Positions 48,813 through 60,247 of a DNA stretch of 64,000 bases are shown here, piece after piece. Source of the DNA: Gorsachius magnificus (Eukaryota > Chordata > Aves > Pelecaniformes > Ardeidae); NCBI GenBank assembly GCA_034008185.1, contig CM067081.1, positions 79,876,765 through 79,940,764 on the forward strand, in the 5' to 3' direction. The translations under genes were made by a program, and so were the position numbers. Below the pieces are notes generated by a model. It ran no database searches, was not told where the DNA came from, and saw nothing but the letters and a program-made list of their open reading frames with translations. Each line of letters starts with the position of its first letter. Position 1 is the first letter of the stretch.

Positions 48813-50714
48813 AAATACTTCTCTGATATTTTTTGATGTCGAACAGCTAAATAACTGCTTTTTTTTGGACAGGTGTTCCCTTTTGATCTCATTGTCAGCT
48901 AGTCTAAGACACAGTCTTTGGTGTCAAACATGACTTCTTCCTTTCTCATTGACCTTGGGGTTTTGAGTCTCTGGTCTTTTTGTTGAGTTTATTAGACAGG
49001 AGGTCATTATCCCTGAGTCCGTGAAGATTATAGTTTCAGCAATGTAGTATATAATAAAACCACCTGGATAATTTTTTTCCTCAAACTTCCATGACAACTC
49101 TGTAAATGTTTTCTTATTTAGTTTTCAAAAATCTACCATTCTGTTGTGCATCTTGCCTTCCTCTTTGTCAACCTGTATGTGAAAAGCACTGGAACCTAGC
49201 AGCTAGATTATTTACTCTTTAAAAACATTAGGCTGAATATTTGAAGCAAAAGGATTCATGTGTTTTGTTGACCTTCACTTTCACATCTTCTCTTTTTCAG
49301 TGTGAAATTTACATTATTAACAGATTAGAGTCACCTTGAAAAATTCACTCTGGCTTTTCTCTTTCCATATAATGACTAGGTTTTATTTTAATAAAAAATA
49401 CACATTTATTATTAATGATTGGATGCATCAGTTTATCCTTTTTGTAAAGAGATTTACTTGGAAATTCTAGGAGTGGAGAAAGACACTGAAGTTAATTACA
49501 TGAAAATCTCTCTACCTGAGAATTAGAGAAATTTTATAATCCTTTGACTATAGCAAATTAAATGTCACCCTCCAGAAACTGTAGGACTCCATGCTGTTAG
49601 ATTGAGAATTCTGTAGTTGTAATTTATTAGTATTTAGAAATACTACTAATCAGAATATGATGAACTGTAACTTAAGTGTATGTGATGACACTATGCATGA
49701 TTTGATTGCTTTTGGTATTAATCTCTCCTTTTTTATTATAAGTGGATTTCGTATTTGAATAGGTGTTTCAAATTCAAAAAGTTAATCAACAGTAGTTTCT
49801 TATTCCTGTCTGTTCCTTCTGCACCTTCCTTTCATATTTACTTACTGTAAGTGGAAAAAATCCTAACAGGACATACCAATATATGGTAGATCTATTCCTA
49901 GGAGCTTTTTTATTTGCACAGCATTAAAAGGCTTAGAACCATTTCAGCCCTACTCTGGAGATATGAGAGTGTGGACAACTTGCAGGACTTGAGGGTCTGA
50001 GAAAAGAAAAGGAGCCATACCTGTAGTTTTCAGTGGATAAGAAAGAAATTAAAAATCAACTTTAAATTCTGGTGAAGGCACTTAGGAAGTGGGCACCCTA
50101 AAAATATTTTTTTGCCATCTGTGCTGATCTGTTTAAAATATGAATTATTAATCAAGATTCATTTATTCCAAGCAACCCCAGAATTCTGAAAAGATAGTGG
50201 TCTATCACTTGAGCAAAATATTTATTAGCTGCCCATTTATGCCATCTTTTGTCAGCAATATTCGAGTATTTTTTTGTTAACCTACACATTTCCAATAACC
50301 TTATTGCAATAATACGTTTTCTAATTAAACAAAAAATACTCCAAATTCCTCATTCTCTTCCATTCTACCTATAATAATATTATTATATTTTTTGCTACAG
50401 CTAGTTTCTATCACATAATACAGTATTGTATATAGACACTCAACATAACCTGTCATCCATTATCCTCTGTTTTACATTGCTCTGAAGAATTTACAAGCAA
50501 AAGCAAGAGACAACCACAACCACCACAAAGTAGTCTAGCAATGGAAGGCAATAGCAAGATGATATCCATATGATAAAGCACCACAGGGTTTTCTGCAGTG
50601 TAGACGTCTGTATCTGAACTGGTCAACCAAGATCCTTTTACAGTAAAAAAAGGAGAGAAAAGAACTGTTAGAACAGGACTCATCCTAAGGCAGACGTCAA
50701 AAACAGATCGAATT
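48813..50714. other. Unique AT-rich non-coding DNA
   Basis: No gene, transposon or notable simple repeat is recognised. Confidence 0.6.
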
Positions 50715-51245
50715 AATCACAGAATCACATAATCGCAAGGGTTGGAAGGGACCTCGGGAGATCATCTAGTCCAACCCCCCTGCTAAAGCAGGTTCTCCTA
50801 CAGCATGTTAAACAGGACTTCATCCAGGCAGGCTTTGAATATCTCCAGAGAAGGAGACTCCACAACCCCCCTGGGCAGCCTGTTCCAGTGCTCCGTCACC
50901 CTCAGAGTAAAGAAGTTTCTCCTCATGTTCAACTGAAACCTCTTATGTTTCAGTTTGTATCCATTGCCCCTTGTCCTGGCACTGGGCACCACTGCAAAGA
51001 GACTGGTTCCGTCCTCATGATTTCTGGCCTTAAGATATTTGTATGTGTTAATGACGTCCCCTCTCAGTCTTCTCTTCTTCAGGCTGAACAAGCCCAACTC
51101 CCTCAGCCTTTCCTCAAAGGGGAGATGTTTGAGTCCCTTTATCATCCTAGTTGCTCTCTCCTGGACTCTTTCTAGGAATTCCTCATCTTTCTTGAACTGG
51201 GGAGCCCAGAACTGGACACAGTACTCCAGGTGGGGTCTCACCAAA
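50715..51245 (-). mobile_element. CR1 3' end, minus strand
   Basis: The 3' tail is at 50715 (complement of cacagaatcacataatc) and the 5' truncation near 51245. It contains only the region from MVRPHLEYC to the ORF2 stop plus the 3' untranslated segment. The tail is of the CACAGAATCA type rather than ATAGAATCA, so it is a different subfamily from the copies at 6408 and 9264. Confidence 0.94.
50798..51244 (-). pseudogene. CR1 ORF2 C-terminal domain, uninterrupted
   Basis: 148 codons run without a break from [15 protein letters not shown] through [20 protein letters not shown] and [13 protein letters not shown] to the natural stop after DEVLFNML. No catalytic motif of the reverse transcriptase is included. 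The frame is open because the fragment is short and fairly young, not because it is a host gene. Confidence 0.85.
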
Positions 51246-54200
51246 TTACATGGTAATTTTTTTTCTCCGTTGATTATGAAAATTTAGGTAACTAGCTCAG
51301 ATGTAAACATCAATAGTTGACTGAAATTAAATCATATCACTTCAATCATTGACAAGTCTGTCAGAGACTACCTAAGAAATATTTTAAGGAAGACAATGAA
51401 TAGACAATCTGGCTTTGTGGAAAGCTACAGACATGTCCAATTGCTGCATGGAAGACAGCACCGGTGTTTCAGACTGAAATATTCCTAAAAGGCTGGTGAA
51501 ACCCAGGGCAGAGACAGAAAGTTATTTTATTGTTACAGGATGGGGCGACGAACATCTGGGAAACATCACTCCTAATGTTGAAAACAACTAGCTGTTTAAG
51601 GAAAAGGATGATGGGGTATTGATAAGGAAAAGCTTACTAAAAGCTTTGTGGAAAACCATTTATGTGATATGCAAGGAGCAGAAGATCTATCTGACGAAAG
51701 AGCCTTCAGACGTGAAAAAAAATAGAAGAGTATATTCCATACAGAAAAAAAAAAAAAAAAGATAATGAGAAAAAGGAAGCAAAATCAGAGGAGGAAAAAA
51801 AGGCAGTTTGGAAACTTTTTGCATGAATTTGATTCTTATTAGAGAGGTAGCTAGGAATCATCATAACCCAGGGAAAACTAAGTGGTTGAGGGGAAGAAAG
51901 ACTCTGAACACAGAAAAGAGGTTTGAGAAGGAAAGAAGACAGGAAACTTCTGCAGCAGTTTTCAGAGAGTGGAATTCATCTCCTCTAGTTTTACACCTGA
52001 GAAAATCAAATTAGAATCCTTATATAGGGATTCAGTGGAAATAAACTGGCACTTTTATTTGTCTGATGTACTTAAGATGTCTGGGATAAGTTTTAAGTAT
52101 GACATTTTTTCCTAATGGCTAACAGTGTAGAAAACCACATGGTATATATCAGGAGTTAAACAAGTTGTAAACAGTTCATTAAGGAAGACACATGAAAGAA
52201 AATGATAGAAGTATAATACAAATGCCTTATAAGACCAGTAAGATATTTGTAATTCTCTCTCCACTCGAAGCAGTTTGATGGTTAAGTACCACTCTTTGTA
52301 AAGCTAACAGAATCATAACTGTATAAGATCAAAACTGGAACACGTTTTTGATGAAATACCATCCCTTCTCTTTGATACTGCCCTCTGATAAATATAAATA
52401 GAAAAAATGAAACAATCAAATAAAAAGCTTTCAGCAGGAAGGTTTGATTTGGTTGTGGTTGTTGGCTTGATTTTTTTTTTTAATCAAGATTGCTATTTTT
52501 CTCTGCTCTTTCTTTTGGGGATTTTGTGTTTCCTGCTACTGATCATAAGGGGGTTTTGTGGTATATATATCAACCACTTTTCCCATAACATTTAATAAAA
52601 AAAGCAACCCTCTAGAGCTCTGGTAGGAAATTGTTATAAAGCATTTGAAGAAAGGAGAAAGGCTTTGAATAAGGCAAGGCACTTGTTAAAACTTCAGGAT
52701 TTGATAGATTACAAAAGAAAAGGATATTCAGGCTCAGGGGGTTATTAGAAGTTCTAAGAAATCATGCTGGCAAAACTTCTTTAGTTGCATTAATCACCAT
52801 ACTTCAGCAGAAAAGACGTGGAATAAGATAAAAAGAGTAAATGAGAAAAAGGCCAAATCCTTTGCAATACCTACTTTAATTAAGGGTTAAACTACTGTTG
52901 ATTCACATATATGAAAAGTAACGTGTTAGGTGGAAGCTCTGCTTATATTGTTGATAACTATAGATTGATTTTATATGAATCAGAAGTGGTTTTATTATGT
53001 GACTTTTTTTGTTCAGATTTTTTCTATTTTTCCTTTTGAAACATGCAATTGCATTCTGGAGGGCTGATACAAGACTGATAGTGCTATAGTATAGGCTTTC
53101 TCGTTAATTAATTTGGGTTATTTACCTCTAATAATATCTTTCATTAAATTTAAAAAATGCAGAAGGTAAAAGTTGTAACAGTTTACTGAACTTAACTATA
53201 ATTGTTTGAGGAGATAAAAAAAGGAATTTTAACTTCTTTGGACATTTTCAGAATGGAAGTATTTGTTTGGTTGGTTTTTATTTCCTTAAGAAAATGTTAC
53301 GTATTTAAACATGGAATAATATTTTCTGTGTAATTAAATCAGGTTGTTTTTTCTGTGACACAAATCCTTTGTTACACTAGGTCAGTTAAAATCAGAAACA
53401 GTTGATAGATTTTTATAACATTTTCGCAGTTCCTTTTAAATTGATTGTTTCCTCAAGAAAGGTTTGTCTGCTTCAGTTGGATTCATCTACCCTTTTCCAG
53501 AAATACACACATATATGTGTGTTTATCATGAAGCTGTTATGAATAAAAAGATTAGCTAGAAGTCAGGATCCTGACTTTTCAAGCTACTTGAATATTACCA
53601 GCATTAGGTTTGGGTTTCATATGAAAAAAAAAGATCTTGTTTCCTCCTTGTCAGAAAGTCTTTGCACTTTCATTTTTTTGTATAACCTTGCTGTTCACTT
53701 AGGCCCCAGGGAGCCTTGGAGCTAATCCCTGTGAGAGGAGGAGACTGGATAGTGTTGTTATCACCCTTCCATCTTCACCCGATCAACTGTTTTGCCTGTG
53801 AAAGATTGCCATGATATATATTGCTGTTAACGCAAGACATCACAGAATCCTAAATTCCTCTTCATAAATTGACAAAGTAGAGTGAAAACAGCATGCCATA
53901 TAATGTTTGTTGCTTAATATATCTTTGCCATTATTTTTCTCTTAAGCAATCATCTTCTTACTCTTACTGATTCTGGGTCGGAGGCAGCCATGATATGGGT
54001 AAAGGCTTCATCTGCTTCTCTGGCAAATTAATTAAATTATGCTTCTTGATGGGCTGTGCAAAAGTGGGAGGAATGCATTCCTCTCCCCTGCCCTCCCCTT
54101 TGGAAAATCTGTTATTTTAATTGTATGTGAATTTGCATCAGCAATGTTTCAGATAAATACTTCAAGATTCAGGTGTCTCTGGTTATGCGCAACTAAAACT

Positions 54201-54339
54201 GCATAATGATGAATGCTTGGGAGAAAAATTTTCTGTCCCAGGGGAAAATCCAATCATTTCAAATTTGATGTCATTCCAAGTCTGATGGAAAATTTGAAAT
54301 GCTGACATTTCCAATAATAACTAAATTTTAGAACTGCAA
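51246..54339. other. Unique AT-rich non-coding DNA
   Basis: An A16 run lies at 51745-51760, and an 18-bp palindrome of CA/TA/TG units (acacacatatatgtgtgt) at 53505-53522. The segment around 53975-54070 combines moderate GC with a homeodomain-like AATTAATTAAATTA core. No gene or transposon is recognised. Confidence 0.6.
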
Positions 54340-56452
54340 GATCACAGGATGGCTGAGGCTGAAAGGCAGCTAAGGAGGCATCTAGTCCAACCTCCTGCAT
54401 AGCAGGGTCAGATAGAGCAGGTCACTCTTGGCTGTGTACAGTCAGGTGTACACCTTGAATACCTCCAAGGATGGAGGCAACCTGTTCCAGTGCTTGGTCA
54501 CCCTCACAGTAAAAAAGTGTTTCCTGATGTACGGAGGGATCCTCCTGTGCTTCAGTTTGTGCCCATTGCCTCTGGTTCTGTCACCAGCCACCACTGAGAA
54601 GAATCTGGCTCCATCTTCTGTATTTCTTCCCTTCAGGTGTTTATACACTTTGGTAGAAACTCCCTCAGCCTTGTCTTCTCCAGGCTGAACATTCCCAGCT
54701 CTTTCCTTATAGGAGAGATGCTCCAGTTCCTTAATCATCTTAGTGGCTTTTTGCTGGGCTCTCTCCACATTTTTCATACTGGGGAGCCCAGCATTGTATA
54801 CAGGAGTCCAGATGTGTCTCACCAGTGCTGAGGAAAGGAGAATTATCATCTCCCTCAACCTGCTGGCTACACACCTCCTAATGCAACCCAGGATGCTGTT
54901 GGCACAACCATCTGGTGTATCAGGAACTCTTCCCAGTTTTGTTTAATCTGCTGAGGGTGCACACAGACACATCATACAAATCATTAATGAAGATGTTAAA
55001 CAGTGTTAAACATTACCCAGTGATGACTCCTGTGGTACATCAATAGTAACTGGCTTTGGACTGCTGCTGATTACAAACCTTCGATGCCAGCAGTTCAGAT
55101 AGTTTTTAATCCACCTCACCATCTCTTTATCTAGCCTGTACTTTATCAGTTGGTCTATGATGTTACAGGAGACAATGTCAAAAACCTTGCTAAAGCCAAG
55201 ATAAATGATATTCACTGCTCTCCTCTCATCCACCAAACCAGTCATCTCATCGCAGAAAGTTACCATGTTGATCAAGCAAGATTTCCCCTTTGTTAATCTA
55301 TGCTGATGACTCCCAATCACTTTCTTGTCCTTCATGGGTTTGGAAATTATTTCCAGGAGGATTTGCTCCATCATATTCCCAGGGACTGAGGCAAGGCTGA
55401 CAGGCCTGTAGTTCCCTGAATCCTACTTCTTTGCCTTCTTGAAGGTAGGGACATTTGTTTTGTTCTAGTCCTCAGGAACCTCTCCCAGTCACCATGACCT
55501 TTCATAGATAATCAAGAGTGGCCTCTCAGTGACATCGGTCAGCTCCCTCAGCACTTGTGGGTGCATCCTGTCAGGTGTCTTGGACTTAAGTCTGTCCAGT
55601 TTGTTTAAATGTTCACTAATTAGATCCTTCTCCACTGAGTCTTCCTTGCTTCAGACTTTCTCAGTGTTCTCAGAGATCTCAGATTCCTGTAAGCCATTCT
55701 TACCAAAAAGACTGAGTCAAGGAAGGCATTGAGTATCTTGGCCTTCTCTATGTCCCCTGTCTCCAGTTCCCCTGCCCCATTCAGAAGAAGATCCACATTC
55801 TTCCTAACCTTCCTTTTGCTGCTGATATATCTGTAGAGACTTTTTTTTCCCTTCAAGTGGTTTGGCAGATTCAGGTGGATTTTGGCTTTCCTAACTCCAT
55901 CCCTGCTCTGACAATGTTTCTGTATTCCTCCCAGGTCATCTGCCCTGTTTCTGCCTCTTATACACTTCCTTTTTATGTCTGAATTTTGTCATGAGACCCT
56001 TGTTCATTTATGCAGGCCTTCTGAAAAATATACTTGAATTCCTGCTCATCAGGACAGACCATTCTTGAATTTGGACAAGGTGATTGTTGAATATCAGCCA
56101 GCTCTTCTGGACCCCTCTTCTCCCCAGGGACATCTCTCTTGGGATTCTTCCAAGAAGATGCATGAACAGGACAAAATTTGCTCTTCTGAAATCCGGGGCT
56201 GGGATCCTGCTTTTTGCCAGTTCTTCAGGAAATAGGTTTTTCAGGAGGACCACCTTCTTCCTGACTAGGTGCTCTATAGAAACCCACAACATCACCGATA
56301 TTAGTCTGCCGGATAATCCTGATTCAGCAGCTCAGCGGACTCATCACCTGTCCCAAGGCAAAGCTCCATGCATCCATGCTTCTCTCTTGCATAAAGGGTG
56401 ACTCCCTCTCCTTGTTGTCCCAGCTCATCCTTCCCAAAAAGTCTCTATCCAT
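54340..56452 (-). mobile_element. Old CR1 retrotransposon, 2.1 kb, minus strand
   Basis: The 3' end is near 54340 (complement of tcacaggatggctgag), without a clean terminal repeat. Reading leftward from 56452 come endonuclease pieces, the linker, reverse transcriptase (55374-55006) and C-terminal region (54858-54442). The order is complete but every segment is in a different frame. It is one of the two longest CR1 copies here and much more decayed than the one at 11947. Confidence 0.92.
54442..56452 (-). pseudogene. CR1 ORF2, multiply frameshifted
   Basis: Recognisable pieces in order: a GGGVALYV-like endonuclease segment near 56400, a [15 protein letters not shown] segment near 56270 (here VVGFYRAPSQEEG at nucleotide level), LYRYISSKRKVRKNV at 55820, and MEQILLEIISKPMKDKKVIG with GKSCLINMVTF and the damaged motif-A segment IIYLGFSKVFD (55374-55006), where the catalytic Asp is Gly. 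The C-terminal piece has [10 protein letters not shown] and KHWNRLPPS (54858-54442). The catalytic FADD segment is not in any long open frame. Confidence 0.87.
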
Positions 56453-56455
56453 CCA

Positions 56456-56650
56456 GGGTAATTCAGACTGGGAGAGACCTCAGCAGGTCTCTCGTCCAAC
56501 CCCCTGCTCAAAGCAAGGCCAGCTCTAGGGTCAGACCATACTGCTCAGGTCTTTCTCTATCCAGTCTTGAAAACCTCCAGAGAAGGAGACTACACAAACT
56601 CCTGGAGTAGCCTTCTCCGCTGCTCTACTGTCCTCATGGTGAAATACACT
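56456..56650 (-). mobile_element. Second CR1 3' tail abutting the previous element
   Basis: Read on the minus strand, this has ctccttctctggaggttttc and gcagggggttggacgagaga, the normal end of CR1 ORF2 and its 3' untranslated segment. It then ends at ctgaattaccctgg next to 56452. Both pieces point the same way, and this tail lies directly upstream of the 5'-truncated end of the 54340 copy. The piece is 195 bp and itself 5'-truncated at the AT-rich repeat. Confidence 0.85.
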
Positions 56651-56705
56651 TTAATTTTAATTTAATTTAATTAATTTTTTTAAAATTTAATTTAATTTAA
56701 ATATA
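56650..56705. repeat. (TTTAA)n-like AT repeat
   Basis: Irregular repeats of ttaat/tttaa units flank the 5' truncation point of the CR1 tail at 56650. This may be an AT-rich site at which reverse transcription or joining ended. Confidence 0.8.
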
Positions 56706-57658
56706 AAATCATTAAATAAATTCTATAATAATTTTGAAATAAATAGGTTTCCACAAATTATTTTAAATTTAATTCATTAATCTTCTGCCAGTAGATTGTC
56801 CTGCTGAAATTCCTTCCTATCAAAATAAATGTTTCCACCAATAAGATCTGTGGAAGATGTTATTTCCTTTCCAGAGTTAATTTGATATGGGTTAACATTG
56901 TAGGTTTTTACCCCTTCACTCCTGCTTTTGAGGAAAAATGTAATGCTGTTTTACAGAAGAGGATTTTATGGCTCCATGTGGTGGCTGATGCATTATTTGT
57001 ATGTTCTTTCTCATTTTGTTTGCTGTCTTCCTTTAAGACTCCTGATAGGTTCAGATAGATCCTCCTGGAAGGAGGGGGTCAGAATAGGGGAAATTCCCCC
57101 TTTCCTGGGGAGCAACTGCTCCTTCTGAGGGGAGAGGGCAGAAAGGTGCAACACATCGAGGCTTCATAGATCAGATAGAGACTGATGTAGTCCCATCAAC
57201 AGCATGTTTCTCTGCACACCCTGGGTCTGACAAAAAGAGAAACTTAATAGGGAACAGACTGTGTAGAGATCCGTTGAGACTCCTTTTAAACAAATTATTT
57301 ATTTTTGAGCCCTCTGATGAACAACTGAAATAGAATCAATTACTTTCTTATTTGTAGATCTTTCTTCAATCCTCTGCCTTTCCATCTATAAATAGATATT
57401 ATAATCAAGAAGGTAATTAATCCAATGTACCCATGAAGCTGTTCTTGCAGCTCTGTACAGACAAACCACTTATTTCCAGAAACAACTATAAATAAATGAA
57501 CATTATACGGCAAGTAGGTCAATTTTTTTTAAGGATAATTAAGCATAAAAAACATACAGACAGATGCCTCCTGTGAGACAGTTTTTCAACAGTCTTGAAA
57601 ATCTATCTGGATGCTTAACTACATCTCAAGTCACCATGACTACATTTAAATCCCTTGA

Positions 57659-58150
57659 AAGCCTGGGTCCTATGCACTGAACACCTGTCTGAGAGGTCAC
57701 CTCTCTAAGGGGTCTAAGCATATTCATATTGTGCAATGCATAGAAAAATATAAGTACAGTGAGAGGATAATTAAGCTCACCGAAGACTTGAATTGCCCTT
57801 TGGAGGATCTGAGCTTTTTTCTTCAGCATAAAGGAATCCAAGAGAAACTGATACCAGCACAGGTGTTGAGAACATTTGTGATGTCCAGGCCCATGGGACC
57901 TTCGGAAGGTGGAATCAACATCACTTGTAAAGACATTTACAGCTTGCACAAAGCAGCAGATCAGAAGGCGATACACACCAGGGGAGACAATGAGAGTATT
58001 ACACTTTGTCTATCTCTACAGACAAGTACAACACAGCACAGAAATATACAACCTGTCCCAAACAAAAGAATTAATCTAGCCAGAGAACTGAAATTTCCAG
58101 ATGAGCTCATTTACCATACTATAGATGAGCATTTTTTCACCTCTCAATAA
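57659..58150 (+). other. Unassigned 164-codon open frame ending in AATAAA
   Basis: The frame is open from after a TGA at 57656-57658 to a TAA at 58148-58150. The first ATG-independent start counted by a scan is a GTG at 57731, so as a eukaryotic coding segment it would more likely be an exon than a complete gene. Residues include RIIKLTEDLNCPLEDLSFF and, near the end, NLARELKFPDELIYHTIDEH. I recognise no domain. The stop codon overlaps AATAAA (58147-58152), followed by a G/T-rich stretch, an arrangement that would suit a 3'-terminal exon. In AT-rich DNA of this size one such frame can occur by chance, so this is a candidate only. Confidence 0.2.
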
Positions 58151-58152
58151 AG
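58147..58152 (+). terminator. Possible AATAAA polyadenylation signal
   Basis: AATAAA overlaps the stop of the open frame at 57659-58150 and is followed by gttgtttggtgg, which resembles a G/U-rich downstream element. AATAAA is common in AT-rich DNA, so this is weak on its own. Confidence 0.2.
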
Positions 58153-59657
58153 TTGTTTGGTGGCTAGGCTTCACCCTCAGTGCAAAACAACCATGCTGCT
58201 TTACAAGCTAGAAAAATGAACACAGAAGACACTAAATGAAAACTTAGTTCTCTGGCAGATGCAAAGCAGTTTCAACAAAGTTGATTGGGCTACCTGAATA
58301 CTAAAGAAGTGTCATTAAAATCAGCGTCTTTCCTGTATGGGAGTTATTATATGCTGCATAACATCCCATTTCTCCTCCCTTTCATATCAAGTCATTGCAG
58401 CCCAAACATAGAAGTAAATAAGCTACTTGGCATCAGTGAAACTTATCTCACAAAAGCTGTTTATGTGTTTGTACACTTTGAAATTACTGGGCTGATGAAT
58501 TTAATATGCTTAGGACTCTAGAGCAATATTTTGTTCTTTAATGATCATGGACCTTTTTACAAAAATTCAATTTATTTGTTGCTATTAAGAGCTTACCAGT
58601 CCATTTCAATAAGAAATTAATCAACTGTACTTCAGCTTTACACAGAATCTTTTTGTTCTGAAATATAGACCTTGACAGTTGTAAACAGATAGGGTTTGGA
58701 AGATTTGCCAGCCCTCATATCATATACATACTCTTACATTTCCTTTTGCAGAAGGAAATGTTTTGTACAAAATTAAAGTTTTGAAGTTTGCAGGTTACTA
58801 ACTGCTTGGTAAATTTGACTGAAAGAATGTCTTTAGTCTAGCAGTAGTAAACCTCAGCAGTCCAGCAGGAGAAGGCTTATCTGTGCCAGCTTTAGAAACA
58901 GGGAAAATGATTTATTTCACCTCAGGTCAAGCATATTAAGGATATATAATCCTAAAATTTTATTCTACCTCCCATGCAAATACATAAATGCATGCACTGA
59001 ATCCTACTATCGACTTCAACCCTACCATCTCTCTTGCACTGCACTGTGGGACGCAATGCTGGTTTATCTCGGAAGCCAGAGGACTGTGAAAGGACACACT
59101 GTGAAGGCTGTAAAACAAGTTCGTATGTGCTGATGCAGAACGAAGGGGCACAGGACAACAGAAATCTGCATGCATCTGAAATAAAACACTTCTCTAAATT
59201 ATTAAATTTAGTTCAGTTTACACAAGATTACAGCTAGACCTCAACATCTTATTGAAATCTTCACTACTCTACTCCTGATTGTGTTACATAATTTGTCATT
59301 GGGATTTCACAGTAACTGGGTAAAAATAAAAACATGCCTAGAAATATATTTGGCTAATATTATCTGAAGCAAAATTCAACAACATACCAGTATGCTTTCC
59401 TAATGTGATTTTCTTAGGGAATTCAAGCTATCTGTACTGTTTTCCCCCCAAAATTAAAGGAGCCTTACCTGGCTTCCATTCAAGTGAGCACACTGGGATA
59501 TCTCTGTGTGTGTAACCTGGAAAAGTTGTTTCATTGACCTGGTACCAATAAAACAAGTAGCCCTCCAGGGTGAATATAGGGTGATTCCCCTGAGCTGCAT
59601 CTATGCAAATTCAAGCAATGCAACATACTGTGCAGTGAAATATAAAAGTAATAGTGG

Positions 59658-59662
59658 CATGG
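59658..59662. repeat. Target-site duplication, left copy
   Basis: CATGG directly before the LTR, identical to 60243-60247. Confidence 0.85.
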
Positions 59663-60242
59663 TGTCATGGTTTAGCCGCAGCTGGCAACTAAGCATCACA
59701 GAGCCGCTTACTCACCCTCCCTGCCTTGGTGGATTAGGGGGAGAATCAGAGGTGAGAAAATTTGTGGGTTGAGATGCGAACAGTTTAATAACTGAAATAT
59801 AAAAATAATGATAATGATAATAATAATAAGTTGCAATGAAAAGGAAAACAACAAAATAAGAGAGAGAGGATTAAAACCCAGGAAAACAAAGTGATGCATT
59901 ACAACTCACCACCTGCCAACCAACGCCCAACCCATCCCCAAGCAGTGATCACTGCCCCCTGGCCATCTCCCCCCAGTTTCTATACTGAGCATGATGCCAT
60001 ACGGTATAGAATTGCCCGTTGGCCAGTTGGGGTCAGCTGTCCTGGCTGTGCCCCCTCCCAGCTTCTGGTGTACCTGGCAGAGCAGGGGAAGCTGAAAAAG
60101 TCCTTGGCTTAGTATGAACACTGCTTAGTGGCAACTAAAACATCAGTGTGTTGTCAACATTCTTCTCATACTAAATCCAAACCACAGCACTAAGCCAGCT
60201 ACTAGTAAGAAAATTAACTCTATCCCAGTCAAAACCAGGACA
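59663..60242 (-). mobile_element. Solo LTR, minus strand, same family as 41300
   Basis: A 580-bp element with perfect 5-bp flanking duplications CATGG. Read on the minus strand it starts TGTCCTGGTTTTGAC and ends GGCTAAACCATGACA. It shares order and long stretches with the LTR at 41300: the gggatagagttaattttctt start, the cactgatgtttt segment, attaaactgt near the poly(A) signal and the cttagttgccag end. It differs by a run of ATT/ATC trinucleotides (about 59803-59830 on the plus strand) and by lacking the 18-bp tandem repeat. No internal viral genes are present. The open frames inside it on both strands are incidental. Confidence 0.93.
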
Positions 60243-60247
60243 CATGG
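60243..60247. repeat. Target-site duplication, right copy
   Basis: CATGG directly after the LTR, matching 59658-59662. Confidence 0.85.

Larger units (their letters stand above)
56651..59657. other. Non-coding DNA with one unassigned open frame
   Basis: Apart from the open frame described separately at 57659-58150, no gene or transposon is recognised. A GC-richer patch lies at about 57055-57150. Frames at 58285-58521 and 58952-59237 overlap each other or are short, and have no domain. Confidence 0.55.

Noticed and set aside
56084..56610. Plus-strand frames of 105 and 70 codons
   Set aside because: They are antisense to the decayed CR1 elements at 54340-56650.
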